From the NCBI GenBank assembly GCA_965228215.1, contig OZ245800.1, positions 1,550,001-1,614,000 on the forward strand: a stretch of DNA of 64,000 nt, read 5' to 3'. The notes under the pieces were generated by a model that worked only from the letters and a program-made list of their open reading frames with translations, was not told the DNA's origin and made no database searches. Source of the DNA: Maricaulis sp965228215. Lineage in GTDB: Bacteria; Pseudomonadota; Alphaproteobacteria; Caulobacterales; Maricaulaceae. Positions 24,802-34,625 of this stretch are shown here, in pieces. The position numbers and the translations under genes were made by a program. The stretch's first letter is position 1. Every line of letters begins with the position of its first letter.

Positions 24802-25641
24802 ATGGGCGAGGCGATCCTGACATTGCTGGGCGTGGTGGTCGGTACGGTCCGCGATGTATTGCCGATCGCGGCAATCCTCGCCTTCTTCCAGCTGGCCGTA
24901 CTGCGCAAACCGGTGCCGCATCTCAAACAGGTGCTGATCGGTTTCGTCTACGTTCTGGCCGGGCTGGCGCTTTTCCTGATCGGTCTGCAACAGGCCCTCT
25001 TCCCGCTGGGAGAAGCCATGGCGCGGCAATTGACCGATCCGGCCTTCGTCTACGGGCTGGAAGCGGGTCAGCAGCCGGACCAGGTGATCTGGTGGCGTTA
25101 TTACTGGGTCTATCTGTTTGCCGCCGCGATCGGGTTCTCGACCACGATCGCCGAACCCTCCCTGATTGCCGTCGCGCTGAAGGCCGACGAAGCCTCCGGC
25201 GGGGCCATCAAACCGTGGGCGCTGCGGATCGCGGTCGCTATCGGCGTGGCGATCAGTATCGCGCTGGGTGCCTTCCGGATCGTGACCGGCACGCCCCTGC
25301 ATCTCTACATGATGGTCGGCTACATGATCGTGATCGCGCAGACCTTCTTTGCTCCCAAGGAAGTGATCCCGCTGGCCTATGATTCCGGAGGTGTCACGAC
25401 CTCCACCGTGACCGTTCCGCTGGTGACCGCGCTGGGGCTGGGCCTCGCCGCGACCGTGGAAGGTCGCAGCCCGCTGATCGATGGGTTCGGACTGATCGCC
25501 CTGGCGAGCCTGTTCCCGATGATCACCGTGATGGGCTACGCCCAGGGCTCTCACGCCTGGGCCGAATGGCAGAAACGGCGCAAGCCGAAATCCGACACAA
25601 CAAGACCGGCCAAGGGGCCGCAGACTGGAGTGAGCCCATGA
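24802..25641 (+). CDS. DUF1538 membrane protein, second subunit (UmpA/UmpB-like)
   Basis: A 279-residue homologue of the preceding gene with the same two signatures (GFSTTIAEPSLIAVALKADE and AYDSGGVTTSTVTVPLVTAL). The C-terminus adds a basic tail, QKRRKPKSDTTRPAKGPQ, likely cytoplasmic. The two paralogues presumably dimerise. Its stop overlaps the start of the PII-like gene as ATGA. In DUF1538 systems a linked PII protein suggests control by nucleotide or nitrogen state. Confidence 0.85.
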   Translation: MGEAILTLLGVVVGTVRDVLPIAAILAFFQLAVLRKPVPHLKQVLIGFVYVLAGLALFLIGLQQALFPLGEAMARQLTDPAFVYGLEAGQQPDQVIWWRYYWVYLFAAAIGFSTTIAEPSLIAVALKADEASGGAIKPWALRIAVAIGVAISIALGAFRIVTGTPLHLYMMVGYMIVIAQTFFAPKEVIPLAYDSGGVTTSTVTVPLVTALGLGLAATVEGRSPLIDGFGLIALASLFPMITVMGYAQGSHAWAEWQKRRKPKSDTTRPAKGPQTGVSP

Positions 25642-25988
25642 AGCTCAAATTGATCATCGCACTGGTGACGGACGAAAAGACAGACATCGTCACTCAGACC
25701 GGGCGCAAGGAAGGCGCGACGGGTTGTACCGTCGTCACCGCTGCGCGCGGTGAGGGGCTGAAACCCCCGACGACCTTCTTCGGACTGACTCTGGAAGGTC
25801 AGCGCGACATGGTCCTCTTCATCGTCGAGGAACATCGCGGCCGGCGTATCCTGGAAGCCATCGCCCGGGAGGGACGGTTCGAGGAAGAGCCGGGCGCGGG
25901 TATCGCCTTCCAAATAGATATCGAGGATGCGATCGGCCTGTCGGCCCAGATCGAGGAAATACAGCGGGAAATCGAGGACGAGATATGA
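25638..25988 (+). CDS. PII-like signalling protein linked to DUF1538 transporter
   Basis: A 116-residue protein with a ferredoxin-like PII fold: strand MKLKLIIALVTDEKTDIVTQ, the GATGCTVVTAARGEGLKPP segment in the place of the GlnK GxxxxTVxxVRGxG motif, and a C-terminal DIEDAIGLSAQIEEIQREIE helix. The T-loop is short and lacks the uridylylated tyrosine of classical GlnB, so it belongs to the divergent PII relatives that sit beside transporters. It should gate the DUF1538 pair in response to a small ligand such as a nucleotide. Start and stop overlap both neighbours. Confidence 0.75.
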   Translation: MKLKLIIALVTDEKTDIVTQTGRKEGATGCTVVTAARGEGLKPPTTFFGLTLEGQRDMVLFIVEEHRGRRILEAIAREGRFEEEPGAGIAFQIDIEDAIGLSAQIEEIQREIEDEI

Positions 25989-26380
25989 GCGAGCAGACCT
26001 ATACTTCCGTGCGCGAAGTCATGACGCCCAATCCGGTGATGGTGGACGGGTTGGCAACCGTCTCCGAAGCCGTCGACCTGATGCGCGAGAACGGAATTTC
26101 ATCCCTGATCATCAACAAGCGTGACGATGCCGATGAATACGGTGTCCTGGCCGTCCATGATGTCGCCGAACACGTGATCAGCCAGAACCGGTCGCCGGAC
26201 CGGGTCAGCGTCTACGAGATCATGTCCAAACCCGTGCTCAGCGTGGATGTCGACATGAATCTCAAATACGCGGTTCGCCTGCTCTTCCGCTTCAAGCTGA
26301 CGCGGGCGCTCGTCCTGGAGAATGGCAAGATCGCGGGCCTGGTCACGTTGCGGGACATGGTCCTGCGCTCGATGGCCTAG
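25985..26380 (+). CDS. CBS-domain protein
   Basis: A 131-residue protein made of one tandem CBS pair: repeat 1 begins REVMTPNPVMVDGLATVSEA, repeat 2 begins IMSKPVLSVDVDMNLKYAVR. CBS pairs bind adenosine nucleotides and switch transporters or enzymes. As last gene of the DUF1538-PII operon it probably gives a second, energy-charge input to the antiporter. A strong terminator follows. Confidence 0.88.
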   Translation: MSEQTYTSVREVMTPNPVMVDGLATVSEAVDLMRENGISSLIINKRDDADEYGVLAVHDVAEHVISQNRSPDRVSVYEIMSKPVLSVDVDMNLKYAVRLLFRFKLTRALVLENGKIAGLVTLRDMVLRSMA

Positions 26381-26401
26381 GCGTTCAAAAAGCCGGACAG
26401 A

Positions 26402-26435
26402 AAAACGCCCCGGTGCGCAGGCGCCGGGGCGTTTT
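26402..26435. terminator. Bidirectional rho-independent terminator
   Basis: Twelve-base arms aaaacgccccgg (26402-26413) and ccggggcgtttt (26424-26435). The A tract on one side and T tract on the other let it stop transcription from both the CBS gene and the convergent VOC gene. Confidence 0.9.
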
Positions 26436-26458
26436 CATGTGTGCTGTTGGCAGGAAGC

Positions 26459-26992
26459 CTAGTCCATCTCGTGCAGCCAGGCGGCGTGGCGCGGGGCTTT
26501 CTTGGTCTTGCTCCATTCATCGATCATCAGCGGCGCGACCTCGTTGAGCTGTTTCATCTGCTCATCGGTGCCCGTATTGGCGGCCAGTTCCAGACGGTGG
26601 CCGTTCGGATCGAAGAAATAGATCGACTTGAAGATGCCGTGATTGGTCGGTCCCAGCACGTCCAGGCCCTGGGCCTCGACATGTTCCTTCGCCTTCATCA
26701 GCGCATCGAGATCCTCGACCTCGAAGGCGATGTGCTGGACCCAGACCGGGGTCTGCTCGTCACGTCCCATTTCCGGCTGCGTCGGCAGTTCGAAAAAGGC
26801 CAGAACATTGCCCATGCCGGCATCCAGGAAGATGTGCATATACGGGTCGGGCTCTTTCGTGGACGGAACCTCGTCCTCGGCGATGGCGAGGACAAGATCC
26901 ATGTCCAGGACACGCTTGTAGAAATCGACCGTTTCCTTGGCGTCCTTGCAGCGATAGGCGACGTGGTGAATGCGCTTGAGGTCCACACTCAT
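26459..26992 (-). CDS. VOC-family (glyoxalase/dioxygenase superfamily) protein next to hpd
   Basis: A 177-residue vicinal-oxygen-chelate protein with two beta-alpha-beta-beta-beta modules: RIHHVAYRCKDAKETVDFYK at the start and VQHIAFEVEDLDALMKAKEH in the second, then IYFFDPNGHRLELAANTG. The metal ligands are likely the His of each module and the Glu of RLELA. It is eleven bases after hpd on the same strand, so it probably acts in tyrosine/homogentisate breakdown or removal of a by-product; the reaction is not identifiable. Confidence 0.82.
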   Translation of the reverse strand: MSVDLKRIHHVAYRCKDAKETVDFYKRVLDMDLVLAIAEDEVPSTKEPDPYMHIFLDAGMGNVLAFFELPTQPEMGRDEQTPVWVQHIAFEVEDLDALMKAKEHVEAQGLDVLGPTNHGIFKSIYFFDPNGHRLELAANTGTDEQMKQLNEVAPLMIDEWSKTKKAPRHAAWLHEMD

Positions 26993-27003
26993 GATGCGTC
27001 TCC

Positions 27004-28095
27004 TTATGCGTCGCTGGTTTCGAGAACGCCGCGATTGATCTGGTCGCGCTCGATGGATTCGAACAGGGCCTTGAAATTACCCTCGCCGAAGCCCTCGTCT
27101 TCCTTGCGCTGGATGAATTCGAAGAAGATCGGTCCGATGGCCTTCTCCGAGAAGATCTGCAGCAGGAGGCGGGGCTGACCGCCCTCGGTCGTGCCGTCCA
27201 GCAGGATGCCACGCTTCTGGAATTCATCCGTCGGCTCGCCATGGCCGGGAAGACGGTCTTCCAGCATGTCGTAATAGGTGTCCGGCGGGGCGGTCATGAA
27301 TTGCGTGCCGGCAGCTTTCAGCTTGTCCCAGCAGGCGACGAGATCATCACAGATGAAGGCGATGTGCTGGATGCCTTCACCCTTGTACTCGCGCAGATAT
27401 TCCTCGATCTGGCCGACCTTGTCCGACTTTTCCTCGTTGAGCGGGATGCGGATCAGGCCATCCGGAGCGGTCATGGCACGGGACAGGAGAGCGGTGTATT
27501 CGCCCTTGATGTCGAAATAGCGGATCTCGCGGAAATTGAAGAGGTTTTCGTAGTACTCGGCCCAGTAGTCCATGCGGCCCTTGTACACATTGTGGGTCAG
27601 GTGATCGATGATGTTGAAACCACATCCGACGGGGTTGCGATCAACGCCTTCGAGATATTCGAAATCGATGTCGTAGATCGACGGCGTGTTCTCGTCATTG
27701 TCGAAACGGTCGACGAGATAGATCGTTGCACCGCCGATGCCGCGAATGGCCGGGATGCGCAGTTCGGAAATGCCCGGTTCGGTGATGACCGGCTGGGCGC
27801 CGCGGCGCAGGCATTCCTCGTAGGCGGCCTTGGCGTCACGGACGCGGAACGCCATGCCGCAGGCCGACGGGCCGTGCTCGGCTGCGAAGAAGGCGGCGTG
27901 CGTGTTCGGCTCGTAATTGATCAGCATGTTGATGCCGCCCTGGCGCCACAGCGCGACGTCCTTGGAGCGGTGATTGGCGATATGGGTGAAGCCCATGGAT
28001 TCGAAGATCGGCTCGATAATGCCGCGCTCCCGGGCGGCGAATTCGACGAATTCAAAACCGCAAAGTCCAACCGGATTTTCGAACAGATCAGCCAT
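27004..28095 (-). CDS. hpd: 4-hydroxyphenylpyruvate dioxygenase
   Basis: A 363-residue non-haem iron dioxygenase that converts 4-hydroxyphenylpyruvate to homogentisate in tyrosine catabolism. Iron ligands are readable: His in IIDHLTHNV, His in EGIQHIAFIC, and Glu in GPIFFEFIQR near the C-terminus; the substrate-contact stretch KRGILLDGTTEGGQPRLLLQ is intact. The start at 28095 begins the conserved MADLFENPVGLCGFEF; upstream codons are intergenic. It faces a divergent MarR gene with a palindromic site between, which is the likely control point. Confidence 0.95.
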   Translation of the reverse strand: MADLFENPVGLCGFEFVEFAARERGIIEPIFESMGFTHIANHRSKDVALWRQGGINMLINYEPNTHAAFFAAEHGPSACGMAFRVRDAKAAYEECLRRGAQPVITEPGISELRIPAIRGIGGATIYLVDRFDNDENTPSIYDIDFEYLEGVDRNPVGCGFNIIDHLTHNVYKGRMDYWAEYYENLFNFREIRYFDIKGEYTALLSRAMTAPDGLIRIPLNEEKSDKVGQIEEYLREYKGEGIQHIAFICDDLVACWDKLKAAGTQFMTAPPDTYYDMLEDRLPGHGEPTDEFQKRGILLDGTTEGGQPRLLLQIFSEKAIGPIFFEFIQRKEDEGFGEGNFKALFESIERDQINRGVLETSDA

Positions 28096-28177
28096 TCCAT
28101 ACCTCGTGAGTTCTGTGGGGGTGTGCGCAGTGCGCCGATTTTGGCCGGGAGATAGCATAAAAGTTGTCATTGCGTCA

Positions 28178-28193
28178 AGTTGCAAAAACAACT
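28178..28193. promoter_or_regulatory. Palindromic candidate MarR operator between hpd and marR
   Basis: agttg (28178-28182) and caact (28189-28193) are complementary around a six-base A-rich spacer. It is in the A/T-rich part of the gap between the divergent hpd and MarR genes, 12 bases before the marR start. A related half-site, aaagttg, occurs about 15 bases to the left. Likely autoregulation and control of hpd. Confidence 0.55.
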
Positions 28194-28204
28194 AAATTGA
28201 CCTC

Positions 28205-28693
28205 ATGACGACCCGAACTCCTTCCCAAAATCTCGCCGATCAGCCGGCGAATGATCGTGTGCTCCAGCTGCAGCGTTACTGGCCGTATCAATTGATGGTG
28301 CTGGCCGACCGCATCTCGCGCCATACGGCGGCGCTGGCCCGCGATCACGGCGATCTCAACCTGTCGCAATGGCGGGTGATGGCGGCCATTGCGGAGAAGC
28401 CGGGCCGGACCGCCGTCGACGTTGTCACCATCACGCCTATGGACAAGGGCATCGTCAGCCGCGCGACCAAGGCGCTGCTCGAGGCGGGTCTGCTGATCCG
28501 CAAGGCCTCCCAGGATGATGGTCGTGTCAGCCACCTCTTCCTCACCGAGAAGGGCGAGGCGCTCTACCAGGATCTGCGGCCGCGGATCGAGGCCGTGCCC
28601 GCAGCGGCGGGCGAGGCGCTGGGTGTCGAGGAGCAGGAGCAATTGCGCGACATGCTCGACCGGCTGATCTCCGGCGTGCCCGACGCGCGCTAG
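28205..28693 (+). CDS. MarR-family transcriptional regulator
   Basis: A 162-residue MarR protein with the winged helix-turn-helix near residues 55-115: LSQWRVMAAIAEKPGRTAVD, then ITPMDKGIVSRATKALLEAG as recognition helix and LIRKASQDDGRVSHLFLTEK as wing. It is divergent from hpd, so it is probably the repressor of the tyrosine-degradation genes, sensing an aromatic intermediate. No close signature tells its ligand. Confidence 0.88.
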   Translation: MTTRTPSQNLADQPANDRVLQLQRYWPYQLMVLADRISRHTAALARDHGDLNLSQWRVMAAIAEKPGRTAVDVVTITPMDKGIVSRATKALLEAGLLIRKASQDDGRVSHLFLTEKGEALYQDLRPRIEAVPAAAGEALGVEEQEQLRDMLDRLISGVPDAR

Positions 28694-28792
28694 CCGAAAG
28701 GCCTGCTGCACAAGCCGATCAGGTGCAGTCATATCTTATGCGCGGCGCAGTTCGTTCAGTAATATTTATATGAAGCATGCTCTCCTGCCGAC

Positions 28793-30031
28793 ATGGAGAG
28801 TGGGTTGTCCATCAAGAAGTTTTCCGGCCTGGTTTTGCACGTGCTTCTGTCTGCCTTGATGGCGGCGGCGGCGGGTCTTGTGGTGCGCGATGTCGTGTAC
28901 CGCACGCATACCTCTGCCCAGATCGAACAGGCGGATACCTACATCCAGGCCCGTGCCCGCAATGAGCGGGCCCTGTTCGAGGATGCGAATTCGCTCATGC
29001 GTACGGCGTCCCGCGTCTTCCGCCAGCGTCTCGCCAATATCGACCCGGACAGTGTCGACCGCGAATTCGACCGGCTCTTCCCGGTCCAGCCCGACGGGAC
29101 CCGCCGCAGCGTCGATGCGCTGTGGGACGGGCAGGCGCGTGCGGACGGGGACTTTTATTACGGCGTCGGGGCCTTCCTGGGCGATGGAGCCCAGATGAGC
29201 CATGCCGAGAAACGCCGCTACCTGGCCGGTTTCCACACCGTGCGTACGGTGGGCGAGGCACATCTGCTCGACTTTTCCAGCCTGTATTTCTTCACGCCGG
29301 ATCGCCGCATGGTGATGTTCGCGCCGGACCGGCCCGATAATCTGCGCTTCTACCGCTATGAGGCGCCTGCTGATTTCCCGCTGGAAGCCGACGAGGATCC
29401 CATCCTGTTCGACCTGCGCACCAATCCGGACAGCGAGATGATGTGCACGCATCTCTCCCGCTTCGTCTACGAGGATGGTGGTGAACGGGTGGCCAGTGCC
29501 TGCCGCATGCCGGTCCGGATGGGCGAGCAATTGCTGGGTGCTTTCGGTACGTCGATCATGATGAATGACTATCTGGAACAGGCGCTCAGCGAGGCTCCCG
29601 CGCACGGCATGAACATGCTGTTCGATCGCGATGGCAATGTGATGACGCGCGGCGACCAGGTGAAGATTGGCCATGCGCATACCGAGCGGATGAGCCTGCT
29701 GGAACCGGTATCCGTCATGGCCCAGATCGACCGGGATCCGCGCGAGGCAGGCGTCATCACTGTCCAGGGATCCGAGCACGTCGTTGCGTTCAGCCGGATC
29801 GAGGGGCCGGACTGGATCTTCGCATCCGTGATCGACCTCTCGGTCGGACGCGAAATCGCGAACGCCTGGGCGGCCGTGCTCTTCCTTGTGGTCTTTGTGA
29901 TCTCGCTGGCGATTGCCGGTTTGCGCTGGCTGATTGTGCGTCTGCGCCCCGTCCGCCGCCTCTATCGCATGCGCCGCCGCCGGGGGCTCGATCCGGCAAT
30001 CCAGCTCGGCGTACAGCACACCTCGCTCTAG
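28793..30031 (+). CDS. Double-Cache membrane sensor without output domain
   Basis: A 412-residue protein with a membrane helix near residues 13-32, a periplasmic region of about 330 residues that has dCache features (FYYGVGAFLGDGAQMSHAEK, SLYFFTPDRRMVMFAPDRPD, LLGAFGTSIMMNDYLEQALS), and a second helix near residues 360-380. After it only about 30 basic residues remain (RLRPVRRLYRMRRRRGLDPA). Sensors of this kind usually carry a kinase, GGDEF or methyl-accepting domain, and none is present. It may signal through a separate partner or be a truncated remnant. The start follows the ribosome-like ctcctgcc weakly. Confidence 0.72.
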   Translation: MESGLSIKKFSGLVLHVLLSALMAAAAGLVVRDVVYRTHTSAQIEQADTYIQARARNERALFEDANSLMRTASRVFRQRLANIDPDSVDREFDRLFPVQPDGTRRSVDALWDGQARADGDFYYGVGAFLGDGAQMSHAEKRRYLAGFHTVRTVGEAHLLDFSSLYFFTPDRRMVMFAPDRPDNLRFYRYEAPADFPLEADEDPILFDLRTNPDSEMMCTHLSRFVYEDGGERVASACRMPVRMGEQLLGAFGTSIMMNDYLEQALSEAPAHGMNMLFDRDGNVMTRGDQVKIGHAHTERMSLLEPVSVMAQIDRDPREAGVITVQGSEHVVAFSRIEGPDWIFASVIDLSVGREIANAWAAVLFLVVFVISLAIAGLRWLIVRLRPVRRLYRMRRRRGLDPAIQLGVQHTSL

Positions 30032-30107
30032 CGCTCGCAGATTTAGCACTGGCCAGACTGCCGGTCCCGGCGTATGAGGGCGCGCCTTTCATCGCAGGAA
30101 TGATCCC

Positions 30108-31940
<1,833 letters not shown>

Positions 31941-31949
31941 CGAGCAATA

Positions 31950-31977
31950 AAAAGGGGCGCTCCGGGGCGCCCCTTTT
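31950..31977 (+). terminator. Rho-independent terminator after typA
   Basis: Arms aaaaggggcgc (31950-31960) and gcgcccctttt (31967-31977), with a T tract. It also serves the convergent S9 peptidase gene that ends at 32000. Confidence 0.92.
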
Positions 31978-31999
31978 CGTTTCGGGTCTGTCGTCTGGT

Positions 32000-33940
32000 C
32001 TAGTCCAGTCCCAGCGTTTCGCGCAGGAACATGGTCACGCTCTCGCGCTGGAAATCGCGATTGGATTTCTTCCGGAAACCATGGCCCTCATCATTGGCCA
32101 GCAGATACCAGGGATCACCGCCCGCCTCGCGGACGCGTTCCAGGATCTGTTCGGCCTCGGAGGCCGGGACGCGCGGGTCGTTGAGACCCTGGATGATGAA
32201 GAGCGGCGCCGTGATCCGGTCGGCCTGGCGGGCCGGTGAGATGTCCTCGAAGAAGGCGGACACGTCCGGATCGCGTTCATCGCCATATTCGGCGCGGCGC
32301 AGATCCCGGCGATAACCGGCGGTGTTCTCGAGGAAGGTGCGGAAGTCGGAAATGCCGACAATGTTCACACCGCCCGCGAGCCGGTCGGAGTAGTGGACCA
32401 GCGAGGCGAGCACCATATAGCCGCCATAGGAACCACCATAGACGATGACACGGTCGGCATCGAGGTCCGGCTGCTGCGCGACCCAGTCGAGCAGGGCGCC
32501 GATATCACGCACCGAGTCCTCGCGATTGAAGACATTGTCCATCATCACGTATTCGCGGCCATAACCCGAGGAACCCCGGACATTCGGCGCGATCACCGCG
32601 ACACCCAGCTCGTTGAGCCAGTACTGGAAGGTCGAGGAGAAACCCGGGCGGTACTGTCCTTCCGGACCGCCATGGATGGAGATGATGACCGGGTGCGGGC
32701 CGTCACCCTCGGGACGGTAGACGAAGGCCGGCACGTCCAGCCCGTCGAAACTCTCGTATTCGATCAGTTCCGGCGCGATGAAGCTCTCGGTGTTGAGACC
32801 ACCCACCTCGCTGGCCGTCCAGCGCGTCAGCTCGCCGCTTTCGACGGTGTAGACCCAGGCGTCGGACGGGGATTGTGCGGCATTGAGCGTGAAGCCGAGG
32901 CGTTCGCCATCGGCATCCCATTCCATCCCGCCGATCAGTCCGACCGGGAGTTCGGGTGAGGCCAATTCCTCACCGGTCCGGATGTCCAGCAGGCGCAATT
33001 CCGACAGGCCGCCGGCATTGAGCACATAGGCAAGTGTGCGTCCGTCCGGCGACAGGTCCATGCCCTGCACGTCCCAGCCATGATCCGGGCCGACAGGGCT
33101 CATCTCGCCGGTCTCGACATCCATGCGCATGACGCGGCGGAAATCACCCTCGGCATCCGTGACAACGAGCAGGTGTTCGCCATCGGGCTCGAATTCGTGG
33201 GCGGCATAGGCGACGTCGAGATCGGGATTGAGTTCGCGCACATCACCCGATTGCGTGTCGACGACATAGAGATCGCTGTGCGTGATCGAGTAGTAACGCA
33301 TCAGAGCGATCATCGATCCGTCAGCGGCCCAGTCCCCGGGGAAGACGGCGCCTTCACCCTCGACGAGGACGCGGCGTCCATCGGGATTGTCGGCATCGGC
33401 GATCAGGATGTCCCAGTTGGGGTCGGCCTGCGTGGCGCGATACCAGGCGATCTGCGATCCGTCATCCGACCAGGAGGCGGAGCCGTTACGGGTCTCGTCC
33501 TCGGAGATCTGGCGCACATCACCGCTGGCCGTGTCGAAGGCGAAGAGCTGGTAGTATTCATCGCCGCCGCGGTCGCGGGAGAAGGCAAATTCGCCGCTCG
33601 AACCCGGGCGGATCGAGGCACCGCCCACCGGCTCGTCGTAATAGGTGAGCTGCGAGCGTGCGCCGAGCGGAGTGTCGACCCGGTGGATCTGGCTGGTCTC
33701 GCCGAACCGCGTTGAAATCAGGATGCCGCCGTCCGGCAGGAAACCCTGGAAACCGGCGCCGCGGACATTCTGGTAGGTGCGCAGGCGTTCGCTGACCTCT
33801 TCCGGAATGTCCGGGATATTGATCATCTCCAGATTGCCGCGAATGACGCGATCAGGCTGACCGGCAGGCTGGTTTTGGGCATGGGCGATGCCGCTGACAG
33901 CAATAAGGCTGGTGGCGGCGAGCATCATCAGTGATTTCAT
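32000..33940 (-). CDS. Exported S9-family prolyl oligopeptidase-type peptidase
   Basis: A 646-residue exported peptidase with a 21-residue signal peptide (ISGIAHAQN cleavage). Residues about 60-400 form a beta-propeller of PD40-like repeats (DETRNGSASWSDDGSQIAWY). The catalytic alpha/beta domain is C-terminal: nucleophile in YGGSYGGYMVLASL, Asp in QGLNDPRVPASEAE, His in ANDEGHGFRKKSNR. It cleaves short peptides or acylated residues. It is one of several exported peptidases in the window, fitting a protein-degrading heterotroph. Confidence 0.94.
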   Translation of the reverse strand: MKSLMMLAATSLIAVSGIAHAQNQPAGQPDRVIRGNLEMINIPDIPEEVSERLRTYQNVRGAGFQGFLPDGGILISTRFGETSQIHRVDTPLGARSQLTYYDEPVGGASIRPGSSGEFAFSRDRGGDEYYQLFAFDTASGDVRQISEDETRNGSASWSDDGSQIAWYRATQADPNWDILIADADNPDGRRVLVEGEGAVFPGDWAADGSMIALMRYYSITHSDLYVVDTQSGDVRELNPDLDVAYAAHEFEPDGEHLLVVTDAEGDFRRVMRMDVETGEMSPVGPDHGWDVQGMDLSPDGRTLAYVLNAGGLSELRLLDIRTGEELASPELPVGLIGGMEWDADGERLGFTLNAAQSPSDAWVYTVESGELTRWTASEVGGLNTESFIAPELIEYESFDGLDVPAFVYRPEGDGPHPVIISIHGGPEGQYRPGFSSTFQYWLNELGVAVIAPNVRGSSGYGREYVMMDNVFNREDSVRDIGALLDWVAQQPDLDADRVIVYGGSYGGYMVLASLVHYSDRLAGGVNIVGISDFRTFLENTAGYRRDLRRAEYGDERDPDVSAFFEDISPARQADRITAPLFIIQGLNDPRVPASEAEQILERVREAGGDPWYLLANDEGHGFRKKSNRDFQRESVTMFLRETLGLD

Positions 33941-34096
33941 ATCTCTTCCCCTCAGAAGACTTCGCCGGAAAGGCTAGGTCGCCCGGGGGGCGAAATCCAC
34001 TCGGATGAAATTACATCGCGGAAAGGTTCGGCAGGCAGGTTGTGCCGCGGAATCCGCAGGCTTGCGGTCGTGCGCCCAGCGCTATCAAATGACCCC

Positions 34097-34471
34097 ATGA
34101 CCGATTTGATCACGCAAATCGCCTGGACTGTGCTGGCGCTCATCCATTTTCCGCCGGCACTCGCAGTGATCCGGCCCGGTCTGGTGCGAACGCTCTACGG
34201 GGTGGATGATGCCGGTGAGACCGGCCTGCTTCTCGTCCATCGTGGCTGGCTGTTTGCAGCAGTTTTTGCGCTCTGCATCCTGGCGGTGTTCTCGCCGGCC
34301 TCACGTCTCGCCGCGACGCTGGTGTGCGCGATTTCGATGCTCGGATTTCTCCTGCTCTACGTCCGTGCCGGCCGCCCCGCCGGGGCCCTGCGCAAGATAG
34401 CCATCACCGATCTCGCCGGCTTGCCGGCCCTTGGTTGGGTAGTCGCAAGTGAAGTCATGAGCGCCATCTAG
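34097..34471 (+). CDS. Small membrane protein, family not recognised
   Basis: A 124-residue protein with four hydrophobic helices (near residues 7-28, 52-72, 76-94 and 106-122). The segment ALIHFPPALAVIRPGLVRTL and a positive loop AGRPAGALRKI suggest a DoxX-like or DUF-type integral membrane protein, but I do not recognise the family. It is divergent from the S9 peptidase gene and convergent with the VWA module. The Met at 34097 is used because hydrophobicity begins there. Confidence 0.6.
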   Translation: MTDLITQIAWTVLALIHFPPALAVIRPGLVRTLYGVDDAGETGLLLVHRGWLFAAVFALCILAVFSPASRLAATLVCAISMLGFLLLYVRAGRPAGALRKIAITDLAGLPALGWVVASEVMSAI

Positions 34472-34625
34472 CGCCTGGATCAGCTGAAGAGTTTCAGAGC
34501 GGCGGAGGCGAAAGCGGCATTCCGGCCCCTGGGCGACAATGCCTGTGGCTGCACACCGTGGACGAATGTGGCCAACGGACATGTGGGGGCAACTAGCAGG
34601 CGCGAAATCTGGTGTACGTCGAAGT

